Positions 59,536-64,000 of a stretch of 64,000 bases of DNA are shown here, piece by piece. Position 1 is the first letter of the stretch, and every line of letters starts with the position of its first letter. The DNA is from Lineus longissimus (taxonomy: Eukaryota > Nemertea > Pilidiophora > Heteronemertea > Lineidae), in assembly GCF_910592395.1 (NCBI RefSeq), contig NC_088314.1, positions 9,674,001 through 9,738,000 of the forward strand. The letters run 5' to 3'. A program made the translations under genes and the position numbers. Under the pieces are notes generated by a model that did no database searches, was not told the origin of the DNA, and saw nothing but the letters and a program-made list of their open reading frames with translations.

Positions 59536-62500
59536 CTGAAGGAAAAAAAAGACGATATATATATATATATATATACGCACAGAGTTCCATATATAATCAA
59601 ACTATTGATATCATTTGTATGTACGAATGAAGACATCTTTGGAGCAATAAAGTGTTCTGTGTGTTAGTCCATGGTCATGTCCTCTTCTTCTTCTTATCAT
59701 GGTTAACAATATACAGCCTCGTCCCAGGTCATTATATGCGCCTGCGCCAATTCCTGATAGAAGGTTGGATTGCTGCCTCGTCATGAGATCTCGCAAGGAG
59801 GCCCGTGTTTTACCAGGCTGTGAAAACGTTCTTCAGTCCAATAGAACCGAAGTTCGACTGTTCAGTCCACATTTTATGATCTCGTCCTAATTTTGTTCTC
59901 TTGACGTGGAGTGGCAAGGGATACTGGAGACGCAGTAACTGGTTTTATCCAAAAGAAGATTCTCAGGTCATTATTTCTTGTTTCCTTCTTCTCGAGACCA
60001 AACTCGGTATAATTTTCTGTGTTTCTGTAAGTGAAAATTTCCCCTATGATATATCAGACATCGAATGGTTGTCGTGAATAGGGAAACAAAAAGGTTAACA
60101 CTGAAATACGGGAAACATGGAGATGTTTCATGCCCGAGCTCCACTTGGCTTAGGCCTGACTAGAACAGTCGGCATATCCCAATACAGAAGAATTGCATTC
60201 GTTCCCGAACGAGAGTTGTCTTATATTATCGTCATTTTCGCCTGTATAAGTATGTAAGCTGAGGCGGTTCGTCCATATGCCACGAGAGCCAAGGGAACAC
60301 TAGCAAAAGCCATCTTGCAGGGCTCAGTAGAGGTAGCCGCCATCGCGGCCTTCCAAAGAGCGGGTGGATAACGTGACGCACTGGAATGGAAGACCCCTCG
60401 CCGAGGACAGAACCGCGTGGTGTCGCATCTTTAACAGCTTAATGTCGCCCCAATGGCCGCATGGCTGCGGGACATGATGATGATGATGTAGAAGAAGTAT
60501 TGTATTCAGTTTATTTACTATTGAGTATTTTGAACTATTTCCTACTCGGTCCGACACTGGGAGCTATTGGAGTCACCTGGTTATCGAGGTGACATGATCA
60601 AAAGAAGGGACAAGACAGACTAGACCCTTGCAACAGCACCGAAAATGTAGTCACACGGAATGAGGAACCTGCAGAACTAAAAATCCAGATGGCCGCACCG
60701 GTACCGGCACTTCCAGTGCATTAAGTTTTGTTGATTTTCTCCCTAAAACTCATCAAAATAGAATTAAGGACCAATAACACAACATTTTTGGTGCTATTTC
60801 CCCATGTAGAGTAATCAAGGAATGAAATATTCAAAGATCATTGACCCGGGAAATCGCTTTCTCAGTACAACCATGGTCCACTTGCCTGCAGGGCTCCTAT
60901 TGGCAGGTTTTGTTGTGCAGGTTCCTCATTGCATTGTACCCTTTACAGAAACCGGCTACAATTCCTTGTCGGCAGCATTTACAGGCGCAACAGATCCTGT
61001 GCTATCAACACTAGCAGATGGTTTTTCCTACTTCATAATAGTTTCACTAACATTTTAAACCATGAATACACCTTAAAGTAAAAGGTTAGTGATCTAAGCA
61101 TAATCGTATTGTTTCGGTTAACATTTTTACCATGAATATACCTTAAAGTAAAATGTTATATATCATAGTATTCCATTGTTTCTGTCAATATTTGACCATA
61201 TTATACACCTTAAAGTAAAACCTTGCAACCAAACCTTCTCGGGTATGTAACGTACAGGGCGTGAACCGCCCCAAGCCGTCACGTTTGGGGTGGGGGGGGG
61301 GGGGGGGTTATCCACGGCCTCGCAGAGGTCAGATGCTCGACCGACTGTCTCCAGAGATCCTTCCCCTAATGTACGTTAATAGCAAGGTCATCCGACCACG
61401 AAAGATAGTAACACGAAATTTGGGACTTACCCCTTGCTCTTTATTTGGGATGTGTTACAAGACTCGGGAGGTCTTCTTAAAAGGCCTTGGCGTATTTCTT
61501 ATTTCCCCTTTTTACCCTGTGGCTCTTCCTCGGTCTCGCTCTCTCTCTCAGATGGGCGCCCTGTGGTCTGGTTTATATATAGGCCCTATAAGGGCCAGCC
61601 AATGATAGCCGGTCACATGATGTTTTCAGTTTTGGTAGACTCGCGGCAGGATGCCCGGATTCCACGAACAATCCACCAGGTTAACTATAGTTACCCTGGC
61701 GAGCTATAAGGGAACCAGTACATCCCCACAGCTAGATGAAAAACATTGTCCCAATGCTAAAGAGGAAAATTCAACCAGCAGGTAAGTAATCAATTGGCTT
61801 GTCCACCGGCAACACCGACGTATGCTAATTTTGTAGAATGTACCTTTTAAGAGGTATTTACCGAATCGTCATGGATTTTTTTGGCCAAACGTTCCCAGAC
61901 TTGCAGGACCTCCATCTGTTTATTGTTACATATATTTATAATTTACTTAGGAATGTTGTTGAATGACCAGAGAGAGAACCATTTCAATAAATCCCGGAAT
62001 TAGAGTTCTGCATCAAGGCAGCATAGTATCCACAACCGATTCGTTCCAATAGACCAATAACTTTCCAGCAAAACCGCTGCGAAACTTGCCTACCTCATAT
62101 CTCACCGCTAATAACCGTTTGGTGAGCTACAAAACACAAAAGTTCCTCAAAAAATAAGCCAGGGCTGACAGGCTCACGAAAGGAGTCATGTCTAGTGGCC
62201 TGACTCTGGTTTTTAAATTGTACTAGCTCAGTCGACCTGTCAATGGAAGGAACCGTCATAAATCTTCTGCCGCCCTGCTGCCTGATATTCGTGTTATAAA
62301 GCCAGTTCTCCCGAGAGCATGCAGATACCCAGGGAACTTTCAGCCGACAAGATCACAACGAAGACTACCAATTTCCAATCTTATTTCAATTTACCGATCT
62401 TGTCATTTCAAGGTAAGTTACTTAAGAAACTTCCATAATCATATTTCGACTATTCTTCCAATTTTAAATACTCGATTTATAGAAGACCTCCCTAAAATAC

Positions 62501-62826
62501 CTTTTTTATACAATTTATATGCAATTTTCCAATGAACATTCATGCATTAACTGAAAGGTTTTATCTTAACTTCTATGCCGCGTGCACCACTTTGCAATTT
62601 CCATTATTTCTCCATCCAATATAATCTGAAGTGCTGGTTCGGTTTGGGTGAACTGAAGCATGATAGAGCAAAGGAGTTCTTATTTTCATGTATCTGTCGA
62701 AGTCCAGGGATGAGGTCGGTTTTTACTGAAAGAATGCCAACATACGCGATGTTGCGAAAAATTCCAATACAATAACTATTTCTGCACGGTATATGGTGCA
62801 CTGCCACTTGCGATGTCGGAATCGCA
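59536..62826. other. Duplicated sequence upstream of the NXPE-like exons
   Basis: Contains an AT microsatellite at about 59556-59573, the ATACACCTTAAAGTAAAA tandem units at 61049-61224, a G-rich run at 61287-61306 and the candidate promoter exon at 62295-62412. No further exon could be assigned. Confidence 0.5.
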
Positions 62827-64000
62827 TTTATCCACTTCAAATGACGCAAAGCAAAAGCTTTTGCTGGTTCGATTTGGGTGAACTGAAGCATGATAGAGCA
62901 AAGGCGTGCACGTGCGTTCTCGCAATTTCATTCAGTGGTAACCTACCATATAAAGGTGTAGGAGTTAGATATATATATTGTCGCCGAACGCGAATTTGCT
63001 TGAATGGTTTGTCTGGGTGTTTGGGCGAGCAGTGGAGCGTAAAATAACAAAGCCGTATGAATTGCGTGCGTTGCCGCAACCGTAATTTCATGTAGTGGAA
63101 ACCTCAAAGAATGCAAATGACTCTTGGCATCGTCTTTTTGCGCCCCCTTTAACAAACCGAACGGACAGAATACGACAACGCATGCAATGCTTTTTTAATT
63201 TACGCCACATTGTACTGTCCTAAAACAAATCCAAAATCTCAATACGTTGAAATTCACACGTATACTAGACCAGTTTGCTTTCATCGCCACAATAAACAGG
63301 GGCTATTTAGCAGTCTGTGATGGCTCGTGTTTCTAACTGCTCTCTAAGGTTTTGTCAAACCAGCCATCATACCTCCACCATTCTCCAAAGCAGTCATGCC
63401 TTCTCTCCTTGCCCTGGTGATTGGCTTTTCACGCATCGTAGAGCGTGGTATAAAGCATAGAGCATGGATAAGATGAAAAAAGAACAAAACCACCTCTTTT
63501 TGACGTACAAAATAACATGTCGAATGAAGAATAAAGAAAAGGACCAGTATGGAAAAATAGCTTTATGGTGACACCTTGGTCAGGGAGAACCTCCCTCCCA
63601 CGTTGTTACCCTCTGCTGATGGCAATGAGAGAATTTTTGGCAGAATACACTTACCTTTTGAAGTTTTATACGAGAAAGATTCATCTGGCAGGTGTCAATC
63701 TATAATTTGTTTGATGTACCAGTTCATTTAAACTTACTTCCATGTGGTACCTTTGATATATGCTCCAGCTTAATTCTATCATATTGTCATCAGGGCCCAA
63801 TTTTCGGAGGGTGTCTGGCGGGCCTTATGCAGCAGACAAAATGTCTGGCATTGGGCATTTTATACTCAGCAGAGTGTAATTGTTAATTTCAAATTGGTTT
63901 TGTTTGGTATCTCCAATGTTTGATCCAGCATGAAATTTTGGAACCCTTATGGGGGGTCTGGGGGGGGGGGGCTTATGCAGAGGACAATTTGTATGGCAAT
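62827..64000. other. Unannotated right edge
   Basis: The 43-bp repeat at 62632 recurs at 62862. Near the end, two related stretches (GGGCCTTATGCAGCAGACAA at about 63818 and GGGCTTATGCAGAGGACAA at about 63968) form a diverged repeat next to a G12 run. No gene recognised. Confidence 0.5.

Larger units (their letters stand above)
55348..62826 (+). repeat. Segmental duplication, right copy
   Basis: Colinear partner of 1-16566 without the three transposon insertions and with two segments lost on the left. The match stops after GATGTCGGAATCGCA at 62826, between two copies of a 43-bp repeat (62632-62674 and 62862-62904), which may have helped form the breakpoint. Confidence 0.93.

Overview
The window looks like animal nuclear DNA, probably from a marine invertebrate (a mollusc-like lophotrochozoan or an invertebrate deuterostome; I cannot decide which). 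Host genes are split into small exons with GT-AG or GC-AG introns. Most of the sequence is transposons and tandem repeats. No bacterial-style operons, rRNA or tRNA genes were seen.

Layout. (1) 1-16566 and 55348-62826 are direct copies of one host segment, a segmental duplication or two unmerged haplotypes. The left copy carries three insertions that the right copy lacks: a complete Ngaro-type tyrosine-recombinase retrotransposon (1380-8658), a 5'-truncated LINE of the L2/CR1 type (9826-11255) and a TIR DNA transposon with 21-bp inverted ends (12076-13014). The right copy gives the empty site for each. The duplicated segment holds the last exon of a small secreted peptide gene and the 3' exons of an NXPE-like (neurexophilin/PC-esterase) gene on the minus strand; both are damaged in the left copy. 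(2) 16567-26164 is repeat-rich: a doubtful host gene, satellite-like monomers, a hairpin-bounded repeat invaded by a Kolobok-like TTAA element with a THAP domain, and a 145-bp tandem array. (3) 26171-44808 is a structurally complete 18.6-kb Maverick/Polinton with identical 262-bp terminal inverted repeats, a 6-bp target duplication and 16 open genes. (4) 44815-55347 holds degenerate sequence, a foldback transposon carrying a signal-peptide ORF, and a secreted cysteine-containing peptide gene with a 61-bp minisatellite in its first intron. (5) 62827-64000 is unannotated.

The Polinton genes form a virus-like set. Protein-primed DNA polymerase B and a chromodomain integrase cover replication and insertion; the A32/FtsK-like ATPase, double-jelly-roll capsid protein and two penton-like proteins cover packaging and shell. 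Around them are an HNH zinc-ribbon protein and several membrane or coiled-coil proteins of unknown function. I could not find the adenain-like protease usual for this group.

The most unusual thing is a family of short double-hairpin repeats scattered at about 16 loci inside the Polinton and, by eye, nowhere else in the window. Each unit has two mini-hairpins: GGAC-N3-GTCC, then GAGC-N3-GCTC or its covarying form GAAC-N3-GTTC. Tandem copies have periods of 30 or 60 bp. Units lie between genes and also in frame inside at least eight genes, including the polymerase and the integrase. Five of the six reading frames of a unit are open, and all five are used somewhere.
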